A stretch of DNA of 64,000 nt from Chelativorans xinjiangensis (lineage in GTDB: Bacteria; Pseudomonadota; Alphaproteobacteria; Rhizobiales; Rhizobiaceae). The position numbers and the translations under genes were made by a program. The stretch spans positions 20,775 through 84,774 of the forward strand of contig NZ_WQNH01000017.1 in assembly GCF_009812055.1 (NCBI RefSeq), read 5' to 3'. This document shows positions 1 to 8,512 of the stretch, one piece after another. Position 1 is the first letter of the stretch. Each line of letters starts with the position of its first letter. Under the pieces are notes generated by a model. That model had not been told where the DNA came from. It saw only the letters and a list, made by a program, of their open reading frames with translations, and made no database searches.

Positions 1-438
1 GTGGATGTCTCCGCGCAGTTCTCGCCAGTCGTCGACCGTCCGGTCGGAAGGAGCGATCAGGTAGGACTGGTAGAGCGGCTTCCCATGCCAGCAGGGCGTT
101 GCCACCAGGTCCAGACTGTCCCGGTACTGGACGTAGGGATAGCCGCAGATCCAGGCCGAATGGATCTGTCCGGAAACCAGGAGCGCCGTGATTTCCTGAT
201 ATGTCCGTCGCATGACAAGCTCTACGGGGCCGCCAATTTTCGAGGAGAGATAGGCCCTCAGATGCCCAAGAAGCTCAAGATCGCTGGTCAGGAAAACCGG
301 TGTCAGGCCGAACTTGAATATGTCCTCATCCGCGCGGAGCTGTCTGCCGGAACATGCAATCAGCAAGGTCGCTGCCGCGCCTCGTGTAAAGTCACGGCGC
401 GAAAGACTTGCCCTTTTCCGTCGAGTGACCCACTCCAT
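1..438 (-). CDS. PhnD-like phosphate/phosphonate-type ABC substrate-binding lipoprotein (3' part outside window)
   Basis: Reading leftwards from the ATG at 438, an open frame of 146 codons runs off the window edge without a stop. A good ribosome site (GGGAGG) lies about 6 bases before the ATG. The N-terminus carries a twin-arginine motif (SRRDFT, residues 13-18), a short hydrophobic stretch and a lipobox LIAC ending at Cys29, so the product is probably a Tat-exported lipoprotein. The following text (FKFGLTPVFLTSDLELL, then a region ending ICGYPYVQYRD) resembles PhnD-type periplasmic binding proteins of phosphonate/phosphite importers. Their usual length is about 280-300 residues, so roughly half is visible. 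The ligand cannot be told. A sensor-associated binding protein of the same fold is the main alternative. Confidence 0.7.
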   Translation of the reverse strand, partial: MEWVTRRKRASLSRRDFTRGAAATLLIACSGRQLRADEDIFKFGLTPVFLTSDLELLGHLRAYLSSKIGGPVELVMRRTYQEITALLVSGQIHSAWICGYPYVQYRDSLDLVATPCWHGKPLYQSYLIAPSDRTVDDWRELRGDIH

Positions 439-1181
439 CTGTTCCTCCCACAAGAGGCAACACGGTGCCCTTGCCAGATTAGCGTATACGACGTGGGAAT
501 GCGACCAAGCCGGGCGTCGGAATTGCATGGCGCGTGGTGCCACGTCGAAGCGGTTGTCGCCGTCTACATCGCCTCCCGACGCTTTCATTCGGGGATGACC
601 AACCACTTGGCGAGCCTACCTCATGGGAGCGCCGATAACGCCTCCCCGCTCCAATTTCATGACCGCGCCGCTGAGCGGTGAAGCCGACAACGGTGACCGG
701 CGCTAGCCTTCTTTTCGGGGGGATCGGTGGCTACCCTCGGAAGTGTTCGCCACTGGCACACCCCGAGACCGTCGCAGTGATCGCTTTGGAGCATTGAGAC
801 GTTCGTCGCGTCCGCTGTCGATGGGAACAACGGGTCGATCTTCCGGTTGCTATCCGTCTCAGAAGGCTGGATTGCGGAAGTGGCCTTGCGGTGGAAATGG
901 GTCACGATTTCCGTAAACTCGTTCGTGCCATGGCGGAAGGATTCAACAGTTCCCGATTTTGTATAAGTATGAATGATATATAACTATTACAAATTTTCCT
1001 TGCTAAACCGGCACCGTGAAGGAATATTGCAGACTACCGATCAAACGATAGTTATGCATAATAATTATAGGAATACATATAGATTTGCGCCGCACCCTAT
1101 GGATATTTTAAATCTGAGGTTGGAGCGGAGATAGCCGTCTTCCCATTCTTTTTCAGCATAGTTTATTGGAGGATGCATACC
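439..1181. other. Gene-free stretch upstream of the RTX gene
   Basis: No convincing gene is seen on either strand; the short open frames here lack recognisable protein sequence and ribosome sites. The left part is GC-rich. From about 950 to 1165 the sequence becomes markedly AT-rich, as expected for the promoter region of the plus-strand RTX gene. I cannot single out a promoter or operator with confidence. Confidence 0.5.
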
Positions 1182-4100
1182 ATGAGCAGTGCGACAAACG
1201 AAATTCTTCCAGAACAAATTGCATCAACAGCGGACACACCGGCAGCAGGATCACCCTCAGAAAGCAAGACCTTTAATAGGATAAGTATCGGTCTACGCGT
1301 TTTTGGTAATCTCCGAGGAGGGTTCTACACGTTTCTGTCGGCCAGGCGACTTTTTGACAGCGACCTGACGCCAGAGCAGCGTACCGCTGCAATCAGGAAT
1401 ATCGCGGAATACGGCGCAACGTTTGGGGTCAGTACAGCTTCGACTACCCTTACTGCGAACTATATCTCCGATGGCGTGGAATCAAGCAACCACCTCGACA
1501 ATATTATCAAAAATCTGAGCCAGAAGGTGGAAGACGCAGCCTCGACGACGGCGACAGTCGCTTCAAAAATGGGAAGGTCGATTACAAAAATTGGCTTGGG
1601 CTTTGCAAAGGCTGCAAAGGGCTTCTTTCGCGTATTCGGATTCCTCGCCGACTTCTATTTCGCATTCAAAAGCCTTGATGAGGGGTTGCATTCACAGGAT
1701 CCGGTCGAGCGACAGAAGAAGCTTACGTCGTACTGGGTCTCCTTGGCGTCCGGCGTGATTGGCGCAGGGGGGCTGGCGGCGGGCGCCCTGCTCGGCGCTA
1801 CCCTCGCCACACCGATCGGGGTGGTGACCGGGATCGTTGCCCTTGGCTTATTCGCCTTCAACCAGGCTTATTCCGCGTATCAGGATATCAAACTTGCCGA
1901 GAAGATAATGGACGTCCCCGCCGGACGATACATCCTGAATATCCTCAAGATGCTGTTCGGCGCCCCCATGGACTCGGACCTGCAGGAGGCAGTTCTTCAG
2001 GTAAAGGCGCAGATGGCCTATCGCGCCGAACTCGATCAGAATCTGAGGGCAGAAAACGAAAAGCGCCTGAACGAGCTTCTTGGAAGCAGTGTGAACGAAA
2101 TCACCTATAGCGGGCAAAACATTTCTACGACAAAGGAGTATCTTTATAGCGTCGTTGAAATATGGCACGATTCGTTTGTAATTCTTGATGAGAAGTACAG
2201 TGAGGCCAAAGCGATAGAGAAGTCAGCTCAACTAACTGAAGAAAACAAAAGCCGAGGATTCATTTATTTTTCTATGAAGAGTAACGTTCATATATTTAAT
2301 TTCTCGTCATCTGATGATAGATCAGATTACTATGATTTATATGACAATAATTCCTGGAAGGATACCGTTGACACTGCAAAATCCCTGGGTGCTGATGTGG
2401 AATACGAATCAACCTATATTTGGGATGTTCATCGTGCTGATAAAGGTGAAGGAGAAAATGATATCAACATTACTCCTTGGGATAAGCTGAAAACAGGCAT
2501 TTCGGAGGAAGAATCTCTTGCGAGCGCGGCAGAGTGGAACAAACGCAATCAGGATCCCACTCACATTGCCGTGCCGGTTAGAACCCTGGACACCGTGCAA
2601 GTACCGACCAATAGGTACATCGTAAAAGGTGAAAGCTTCGCCGAGTTCGATCCGACTGGGATCACCAGATTTGAATTGGGCGGTGGCACGGACTGGGCCC
2701 GGGGTCACAAACTCCGCCAGAATTGGTTTGAGGTCGAAAGCGGCACGAAATATTTCACCGGCGGAATGGTGAAGGATCATTTCGTGCTGGATGGCACGCC
2801 GGCGCCGGATAAGCCTAGCAGTTTCGATGGCGGTGAAGGCGCGGATTGGATCGAAATAAATTCACTCCCTGCCGAGGCTGGCGGCATCGATGTCAATCTT
2901 GACCGCGAGAATGGCGCGTTGAAATACCGTGCGGACGGTAAGCTTGTCGCGAATCTAAAGAATATCGAAAACGTGACCGTCGGTGGGGCAAGCGACGATT
3001 GCCTCATCGGCAACGAAGCGGCGAACGAGCTGAGCAGCGGGGGTGGTCGGGACACGCTCGAAGGCCGAGGCGGCGATGATGTTTTGCGTTTCTCTGCCGA
3101 TGATGGCGTTTTGGCAAAAGGTGGAACCGGCAGCGACGAATACCATCTGGGGCGTAAATCCGCGCAGAGCGCGCCCACGGATGCGACCGTCACGATCGAG
3201 GAGGCGGACGAAGAGGAGGAAAGCAACACCGTTCACCTCGATTTCTCGCTTGGCGAGATGGGACGCCCCGAACTGGACGGCAACGATGTTGTTATCAAGC
3301 TGGCGAATGACGACGGCTCGTCAACCAGTCTGCGCTTGAAGGATGCCTATGCGGATAACGCGGACGGCACAAAGCGTCTCAGGAGCGCGTTCACCTTCCA
3401 GACGAGAGACGGATTTCTGATCGAGCCCCTGTGGCCGGAGGTGATCCCCACAGGCGGCGGTTTCGATGGCGGCGCGAAAGTCCTCTATCTTCCAATGAAC
3501 GACCGCACCGTTCCGGAAGGCACCAATCTTGACGAACTCATGGTTCATTTCACGGAAATCCAAACGGATTCCGGTCCGCGCAAGCAATTGCACATAGAAG
3601 GAGCCGGAAGCGGCGATCGCATATATACGTTGCCGGACAAATTCACTTTCTACTTCGAGGGCGACGAGCTAACCGATTTCCTCTACGGCGGCTTCGGTGA
3701 CGGTGCCCCGCAAAGCGGAGACACCCCGGCGGATAGCATCGGCGGCGTCTTCGAACTGATTTCCGCGGGCAAGGAAGACGCAGCGGAACAGACCCAGCCC
3801 GGCAGCGGGACGGCTGATTCCACTCGCTCCCATCTGCGCTCCCCGATCAGCCGGCAATATATCGGTCTGCAACGGGACGGGAACGATGTCGTCGTCCGCG
3901 ACACGCGCGGCGGCGTGGAAGATCCGGCGAGTTTCCGTCTGCAGAACTATATGCTTGGCGAGGAACACCGCCATATCACGCTGGTCGACGCCGGCGGTGC
4001 CCGTTTCGAGATGGGCCTGGACGAGGAAGGCAACCCCTATCTTTCGGACGAGGGTACCTTCGGCGAGAACAGGCATATATGGTATGGAAAGGTGAACGCA

Positions 4101-4817
4101 CCCAACGAATACATCGCGCCGCAAGCTTGCGTGGAAGCCATAGGCGGTGAGCTTGACGATAAACTGACGGCCACCGCCTATTCCGAAACCGGGGCAATGT
4201 TCGGTGATTACCTGGACGGCGGAAAAGGCAACGACACGATCGTCGGTAGCGAGGGTGACGACTACCTTATCGGCGGCGACGGCGACGACGTGATCTCCGA
4301 TACCGGCGGCGATGATTTGATCGCCCCGGGAACCGGCGTCGACACGGTTGTGTTCGGCCGGAAAGCCTCCGGCCATAAGATCGTTTCCTTTTCAAGCGCT
4401 GCCGGCAGCTCGCTGACCATCAACCTGCCGTTCGATGTGACGCTGGAAAACTTCACGCGCATTGACGACTCTCTCGCGATTAATGGGGTAGCGCCGGAGT
4501 CCCAAGGCGGAAGTGCACTAACCGTGATACTGAAGGATTATTTCGTCGACATCGATGCTAGCATTCCGCCCATCACGCTTCGCACGCCTACGGAATACGG
4601 CCCGGATGACCTGAGCGAGAACTACGCCAAGAAGGCACCTTGCGAACAGTCGCCGGCCGACGAATATGTTCCGATGGCGATCTGGAAGGCGCGGACCGAC
4701 CAGCTTATGACATCCTTGGCGCTCATGGAGATGAATGCCGATTTTTCAGCGGCTGCGGCGCTGCCCGTGAATACTGCAGGGAATATGCCGCAGTCGATCG
4801 CCATCCCGGCAGCCTGA
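1182..4817 (+). CDS. Large RTX-type calcium-binding protein, candidate type I secretion substrate
   Basis: The start at 1182 is chosen because GGAGG (1168-1172) lies 9 bases before it; an ATG at 1173 abuts the ribosome site. The product is 1211 residues with no Sec signal. Residues about 190-226 form a long Gly/Ala-rich hydrophobic segment (GAGGLAAGALLGATLATP) that could be a membrane hairpin. Glycine- and aspartate-rich RTX nonapeptides occur in two groups, near 600-636 (GGRDTLEGRGGDDVL) and 1008-1047 (DYLDGGKGNDTIVG, then EGDDYLIGGDGDDVI). Such repeats fold on calcium outside the cell and mark type I substrates. The gene converges on an operon for two ABC exporters and an adaptor, which supports export. 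No HlyC-type acyltransferase is nearby. Residues about 326-406 are encoded by much more AT-rich DNA than the rest, hinting at an inserted module of unknown activity. Confidence 0.8.
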   Translation: MSSATNEILPEQIASTADTPAAGSPSESKTFNRISIGLRVFGNLRGGFYTFLSARRLFDSDLTPEQRTAAIRNIAEYGATFGVSTASTTLTANYISDGVESSNHLDNIIKNLSQKVEDAASTTATVASKMGRSITKIGLGFAKAAKGFFRVFGFLADFYFAFKSLDEGLHSQDPVERQKKLTSYWVSLASGVIGAGGLAAGALLGATLATPIGVVTGIVALGLFAFNQAYSAYQDIKLAEKIMDVPAGRYILNILKMLFGAPMDSDLQEAVLQVKAQMAYRAELDQNLRAENEKRLNELLGSSVNEITYSGQNISTTKEYLYSVVEIWHDSFVILDEKYSEAKAIEKSAQLTEENKSRGFIYFSMKSNVHIFNFSSSDDRSDYYDLYDNNSWKDTVDTAKSLGADVEYESTYIWDVHRADKGEGENDINITPWDKLKTGISEEESLASAAEWNKRNQDPTHIAVPVRTLDTVQVPTNRYIVKGESFAEFDPTGITRFELGGGTDWARGHKLRQNWFEVESGTKYFTGGMVKDHFVLDGTPAPDKPSSFDGGEGADWIEINSLPAEAGGIDVNLDRENGALKYRADGKLVANLKNIENVTVGGASDDCLIGNEAANELSSGGGRDTLEGRGGDDVLRFSADDGVLAKGGTGSDEYHLGRKSAQSAPTDATVTIEEADEEEESNTVHLDFSLGEMGRPELDGNDVVIKLANDDGSSTSLRLKDAYADNADGTKRLRSAFTFQTRDGFLIEPLWPEVIPTGGGFDGGAKVLYLPMNDRTVPEGTNLDELMVHFTEIQTDSGPRKQLHIEGAGSGDRIYTLPDKFTFYFEGDELTDFLYGGFGDGAPQSGDTPADSIGGVFELISAGKEDAAEQTQPGSGTADSTRSHLRSPISRQYIGLQRDGNDVVVRDTRGGVEDPASFRLQNYMLGEEHRHITLVDAGGARFEMGLDEEGNPYLSDEGTFGENRHIWYGKVNAPNEYIAPQACVEAIGGELDDKLTATAYSETGAMFGDYLDGGKGNDTIVGSEGDDYLIGGDGDDVISDTGGDDLIAPGTGVDTVVFGRKASGHKIVSFSSAAGSSLTINLPFDVTLENFTRIDDSLAINGVAPESQGGSALTVILKDYFVDIDASIPPITLRTPTEYGPDDLSENYAKKAPCEQSPADEYVPMAIWKARTDQLMTSLALMEMNADFSAAAALPVNTAGNMPQSIAIPAA

Positions 4818-4827
4818 ATGACCGGTC

Positions 4828-4874
4828 ACACCCGGACGGCCTTTTCGCTTCGGCGTTTGGCGGCGTCCGGGTGT
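4828..4874. terminator. Hairpin between convergent genes, probable bidirectional terminator
   Basis: ACACCCGGACG (4828-4838) pairs perfectly with CGTCCGGGTGT (4864-4874), with a 25-base loop that contains TTTT. It lies between the ends of the RTX gene and the exporter operon, the usual place for a shared terminator. There is no long T-run after the stem, so strength is uncertain. Confidence 0.6.
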
Positions 4875-4909
4875 ACCTTCCAGGTTGCCTGCGTGTGCTC
4901 CGACGGTGA

Positions 4910-7105
4910 TTATCCGTTCTGCTGCCACCACAGATCAGCGTAGTGTCCTTCGCGGCTCAACAAGTCCGCATGTGAGCCTTCCTCGACGATTTCGCCGTGC
5001 TCGAGCACCACGATCCGATCGCACAGGCGCATGGCGTTGAGGCGGTGCGTTATCATGATGGCCGTCCGATCCCTCAGGATTTCCGGCAGCCGTTCGATGA
5101 TTGCCGCTTCGGATTCGTAGTCGAGCGCGCTCGTTGCCTCGTCGAAGATGAGGATCGGCGGTTGCGCCGTCAGAGCGCGCGCGATGGCGATGCGCTGGCG
5201 CTGACCGCCCGAAAGTAGGCTGCCACGCTCGCCTACTTCGGTCTCGTATCCGCGCGGCAGGTCATTGACGATGAAGTCGTGCGCACCGGCTAGCTGTGCG
5301 GCTTTCATAAGCTGCTCCTCGGTCGCTTGTGGATTGCCGAGCTTGAGGTTCTCAAGAACGGACCCGTTGAACAGGAAGCTCTCCTGCAGGACGATGCCCA
5401 TGTTCTTGCGCAGCGTGGCGGTATCGGCCATGGCGAGGTCGACGCCATCGATGAGCACCTGGCCGCTCTGCGGCACATCGAGCCGCTGGATCAGCTTCGT
5501 GATCGTGCTCTTGCCGGAACCGCTGCGACCGGTGACACCGAGCTTCTCCCCGGCAGCGACTTTCAGGCTTAGGCGCCGTAGCACTTCCGGCCCGGCTTCG
5601 GTGTAGCGGAACGTGACCTTGCGCAGTTCTATCTCGCCGCGGACCCGGTGAAGGGAAGAGCGTCCCGCGCCCGACGTAGTCTCCGTCTTCTCATCGAGAA
5701 TATCGCCGATCCGCCTGAGGGAAACACCCGTGTGCTGGAAGTCCTGCCATATCTGGGCAAGGCGCAGGATCGGCATAGTGACGTGACCGGCCAGCATGTT
5801 GAAAGCCACCAATTGCCCGACCGTAAGTTCGCCGGCGAGCACGTGGTGCACGCCGAACCAAAGTAGAACGGCGCTGGTGACCTTGTGCACCAGATTGATG
5901 CTGCCGCCCGCCCAATTGCCGAGCATGGCGGCGCCGAAGGAAGCCTTGAGAAGGGCGGCGAGGCGGTCCTCCCAGTCGCGGGAGAAACGATCCTCGATGG
6001 CCAAGCTCTTCACCGTTTCGATGCCCGCGATGGTCTCAGTCAGATATGCGGTGTTGGCGGCCTGACGCTCCAGCTCCCGCTTCATTCGGCGGCGCAGGAA
6101 GGGGGCGATGATCATCCAAAGGATGAAATAGACGGCAAGCGACCCAAGTACAATCGAGGCGAGATTGACAGCATAGCTGTACATGAGCGCGATAAAGATG
6201 CCGACAAAGGCGAAGTCGAGCACCAGCATCAGGGCGGATCCGGTGAGGAAGCTGCGTATATGGTCGAGCTCGCGCACACGGGCAATGATTTCGCCTGCCT
6301 GCCTTCTGAGGAAAAAGCCGAGCGGCAGGTGAATGAGGTGGCGGAAAAGCTTCGTCGAGAGCTCTGCGTTTACGCAGCTTGCCAAGTGCGCATAGATGAG
6401 GCCGCGAAAATACTCCATCAGCGGGTTGAAGAGAGCGATGCCCAGAAGCCCGATCGCCAGCACTTCCAGGCTTTGTAGCCCGCGGCCGACGAGGACGCGA
6501 TCGATGACCAGTTCCGACAGCTTGGGAGAGGCGAGCGCGAAAAGCTGGAGGACGACAGCGGCGACGATCACCATACGAAACCGCGCCACATGCTTTAGAA
6601 TGGACGGCAGAAACCACCCCAGACCAAAGGACCTTATTTCCTCCGCTTCGGGCGCAGCACGCGACAGGAGGATCACGCGCCTGGAGAACCGCCGCGCGAA
6701 TTCCGCAGGGAAGAGATCAATATCCTTCCCGTCCAACGGCGAGAGCAGGTGAACGCTTTCTTCCGTGATTGACCGGAGCAGGCAATAGCGCCCGTGGCCG
6801 CTTTCCCCGTGGCCGCTTTCAGAGACGAGCGCTGGCAAAGGCGTGAAGCGTAGCCTTTTAAACGAAACATCGACGGCGCGTGCCCGCAAGCCCAGCTGCT
6901 TGGCGGCCCGCAGGATGTCCATCTCTTGGAAAAAGCCCTTCGCGGGAGCCTGGAGGTGCCAGACCTGCCCGGCGTCGGCAGCGATTCCAAACGCACGAGC
7001 GGCCACCACCACGGCATGTAGACCACTATCCTGGCGAAGGTCCGACCCTGCTTCCGCGCTGTCGGTCCAGGACGTTTCCGCAAGGGTTTCGGCAACCGCG
7101 CTCAT
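4910..7105 (-). CDS. Type I secretion ABC exporter with C39-like domain (second ATPase of the operon)
   Basis: A 731-residue inner-membrane half-transporter of the HlyB type. Residues 1-150 form a C39 peptidase-like domain in which the usual catalytic Cys of the CGLAAL motif is Ser (DSGLHAVV), so it should bind substrate rather than cut it. A six-helix exporter region follows. The ATPase domain has Walker A GRSGSGKST, signature LSGGQRQRIAIARAL and Walker B ILIFDEATSALD. It is the last gene of the operon, only 4 bases after the hlyD-like stop. Having a second, clearly different ABC exporter in one operon recalls the rtxB-rtxD-rtxE layout of MARTX toxin loci, where the two ATPases work as a heteromer; this is family knowledge, not proven here. 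The outer-membrane TolC partner is not in the window. Confidence 0.88.
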   Translation of the reverse strand: MSAVAETLAETSWTDSAEAGSDLRQDSGLHAVVVAARAFGIAADAGQVWHLQAPAKGFFQEMDILRAAKQLGLRARAVDVSFKRLRFTPLPALVSESGHGESGHGRYCLLRSITEESVHLLSPLDGKDIDLFPAEFARRFSRRVILLSRAAPEAEEIRSFGLGWFLPSILKHVARFRMVIVAAVVLQLFALASPKLSELVIDRVLVGRGLQSLEVLAIGLLGIALFNPLMEYFRGLIYAHLASCVNAELSTKLFRHLIHLPLGFFLRRQAGEIIARVRELDHIRSFLTGSALMLVLDFAFVGIFIALMYSYAVNLASIVLGSLAVYFILWMIIAPFLRRRMKRELERQAANTAYLTETIAGIETVKSLAIEDRFSRDWEDRLAALLKASFGAAMLGNWAGGSINLVHKVTSAVLLWFGVHHVLAGELTVGQLVAFNMLAGHVTMPILRLAQIWQDFQHTGVSLRRIGDILDEKTETTSGAGRSSLHRVRGEIELRKVTFRYTEAGPEVLRRLSLKVAAGEKLGVTGRSGSGKSTITKLIQRLDVPQSGQVLIDGVDLAMADTATLRKNMGIVLQESFLFNGSVLENLKLGNPQATEEQLMKAAQLAGAHDFIVNDLPRGYETEVGERGSLLSGGQRQRIAIARALTAQPPILIFDEATSALDYESEAAIIERLPEILRDRTAIMITHRLNAMRLCDRIVVLEHGEIVEEGSHADLLSREGHYADLWWQQNG
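6791..6820. repeat. Exact 15-bp tandem duplication inside the exporter gene
   Basis: The 15-mer CCCGTGGCCGCTTTC occurs twice back to back, adding a second copy of the five residues ESGHG to the C39-like domain. It keeps the frame. It looks like a slippage or polymorphic site; an effect on function is unknown. Confidence 0.85.
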
Positions 7106-7109
7106 TTAC

Positions 7110-8507
7110 CTACCGCTCGCGCAATGCATCGTGCTGGTATTCCATCAGCGGGCTCAGGAGATAATCGATGATACGGCGGCTGCCGGTCTTGATCTCGGCG
7201 GTGACTTGCATTCCGGCGGAAAGGGCTACCTCCTTGCTTTTGACGGCAATACTGTCCGCCGACATCCGGATGCGCGCAGGATAGATGAGCCCAAGCCGCT
7301 CGTCCGCGATCGAATCGCGCGAGATGTGAAGGACCTCTCCTTTGATCGTCCCATAGCGCGTATAGGGAAAGCTTTCGATCTTCAGTTCCACGGCCTGCTC
7401 CGCCCGGACGAAACCGGCGTCCTTGTTCAGCACGTTGACTTCGGCCTCAAGGGTGGCGTGATCGGGCACGATCACCATCAATTCCTGGCCCACCGTTACG
7501 ATGCCGCCCAGCGTGTGTGTGGCCAGTTGTTGAACAACGCCATCGACGGGGGCTTGGATTGTCAGATGTCGTGATCTTTCCTCCGCCTTGATCAACTCTT
7601 GCCTGAGATCGACCAGCTTTCTGCGCTCCTCGTCGAGCTGCTCCAGGACGTTCCGGCGTCGTTCGGTCCTGCGCTGCAGCTTCTCGGTCTGAAGGGCCTT
7701 CCGATCGGTGAGCAACACGTCGAACTCGGACTTCTTTCCTAGAAGCTCACGCTCCCGGTTGAGCAGAGTTTCTTCCAACTCCAAGAGCTGCAGGCGCGGA
7801 AAGTGCCCCTTATCGGTGAGTTCTTTCCGGCTCTTGTAGCGTTCGCGCACATTGGCAAGCAGCGCCTCCAATTCAGCGATGTCACGCGTTGCGGCTTGCT
7901 GCTGCGCCTCGTTGCCAGCCAGCTTTGCTGCGAAGGTCTCCTCCTCTGCCTGCTGCTCCTGATAGGCGCCCATCAGCCGATCGCGTACGATCGCCAGCCT
8001 GGTACGAGAGACCTTCTGGGGCGGGTTGAACTTGCCCGGCGGATCGTCGGTGAGGAGGGCCTCCAGCCTCGCCATTTCGAGTGCGGAAAATTCCACCTGC
8101 GTGCGCAGGCGCTCCGCTTCTGCCCCTGCGGTGGTGGGGTTTAGCTCTATCAGAACGTCACCGCGGGCGACGGGTTGGCCGTTGCCTACGTGTATATTCG
8201 CGACCTCGCCCGCCTCAGGGGCCTGCACGATTTTGGAGTACTGGCTGATGATGATCTTGCCGGGCGCCGAGGCGATCATGTCAATCCTTCCGAAAATCGC
8301 CCAGAGGAGCACAAGCGCACACAGGCCCATGATCGCCCATCCGAAGAAACGCCCCACACGGGATGGCGGACGCTCCAGAATCTCCAGGTAGCCCGGCAGG
8401 AACTCGAGTTCGAAATCCTTCTTCTGCGGCGACTTCTCTGCCTTGCGCTGCGCTTTCAGCGTTTGCCGGACGATGCCGACGTGCTGCCGGAGCCATTTGA
8501 GCATCAT
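7110..8507 (-). CDS. HlyD-family periplasmic adaptor of type I secretion
   Basis: A 465-residue membrane-fusion protein linking the inner-membrane ABC exporter to a TolC-type channel. One N-terminal transmembrane helix (around WAIMGLCALVLLWAIFGRID, about residues 57-76) is followed by a lipoyl-like half motif, a long alpha-helical coiled-coil region (about 130-300) and a C-terminal beta-barrel segment. The length and the HlyD-like C-terminus fit RTX adaptors. The start at 8507 has GGAGGGG 8 bases upstream, although a second ATG follows directly. The gene lies 5 bases after the first exporter gene and 4 before the second, so all three are surely co-transcribed and co-translated in similar amounts. 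Confidence 0.9.
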   Translation of the reverse strand: MMLKWLRQHVGIVRQTLKAQRKAEKSPQKKDFELEFLPGYLEILERPPSRVGRFFGWAIMGLCALVLLWAIFGRIDMIASAPGKIIISQYSKIVQAPEAGEVANIHVGNGQPVARGDVLIELNPTTAGAEAERLRTQVEFSALEMARLEALLTDDPPGKFNPPQKVSRTRLAIVRDRLMGAYQEQQAEEETFAAKLAGNEAQQQAATRDIAELEALLANVRERYKSRKELTDKGHFPRLQLLELEETLLNRERELLGKKSEFDVLLTDRKALQTEKLQRRTERRRNVLEQLDEERRKLVDLRQELIKAEERSRHLTIQAPVDGVVQQLATHTLGGIVTVGQELMVIVPDHATLEAEVNVLNKDAGFVRAEQAVELKIESFPYTRYGTIKGEVLHISRDSIADERLGLIYPARIRMSADSIAVKSKEVALSAGMQVTAEIKTGSRRIIDYLLSPLMEYQHDALRER

Positions 8508-8512
8508 GCGGT

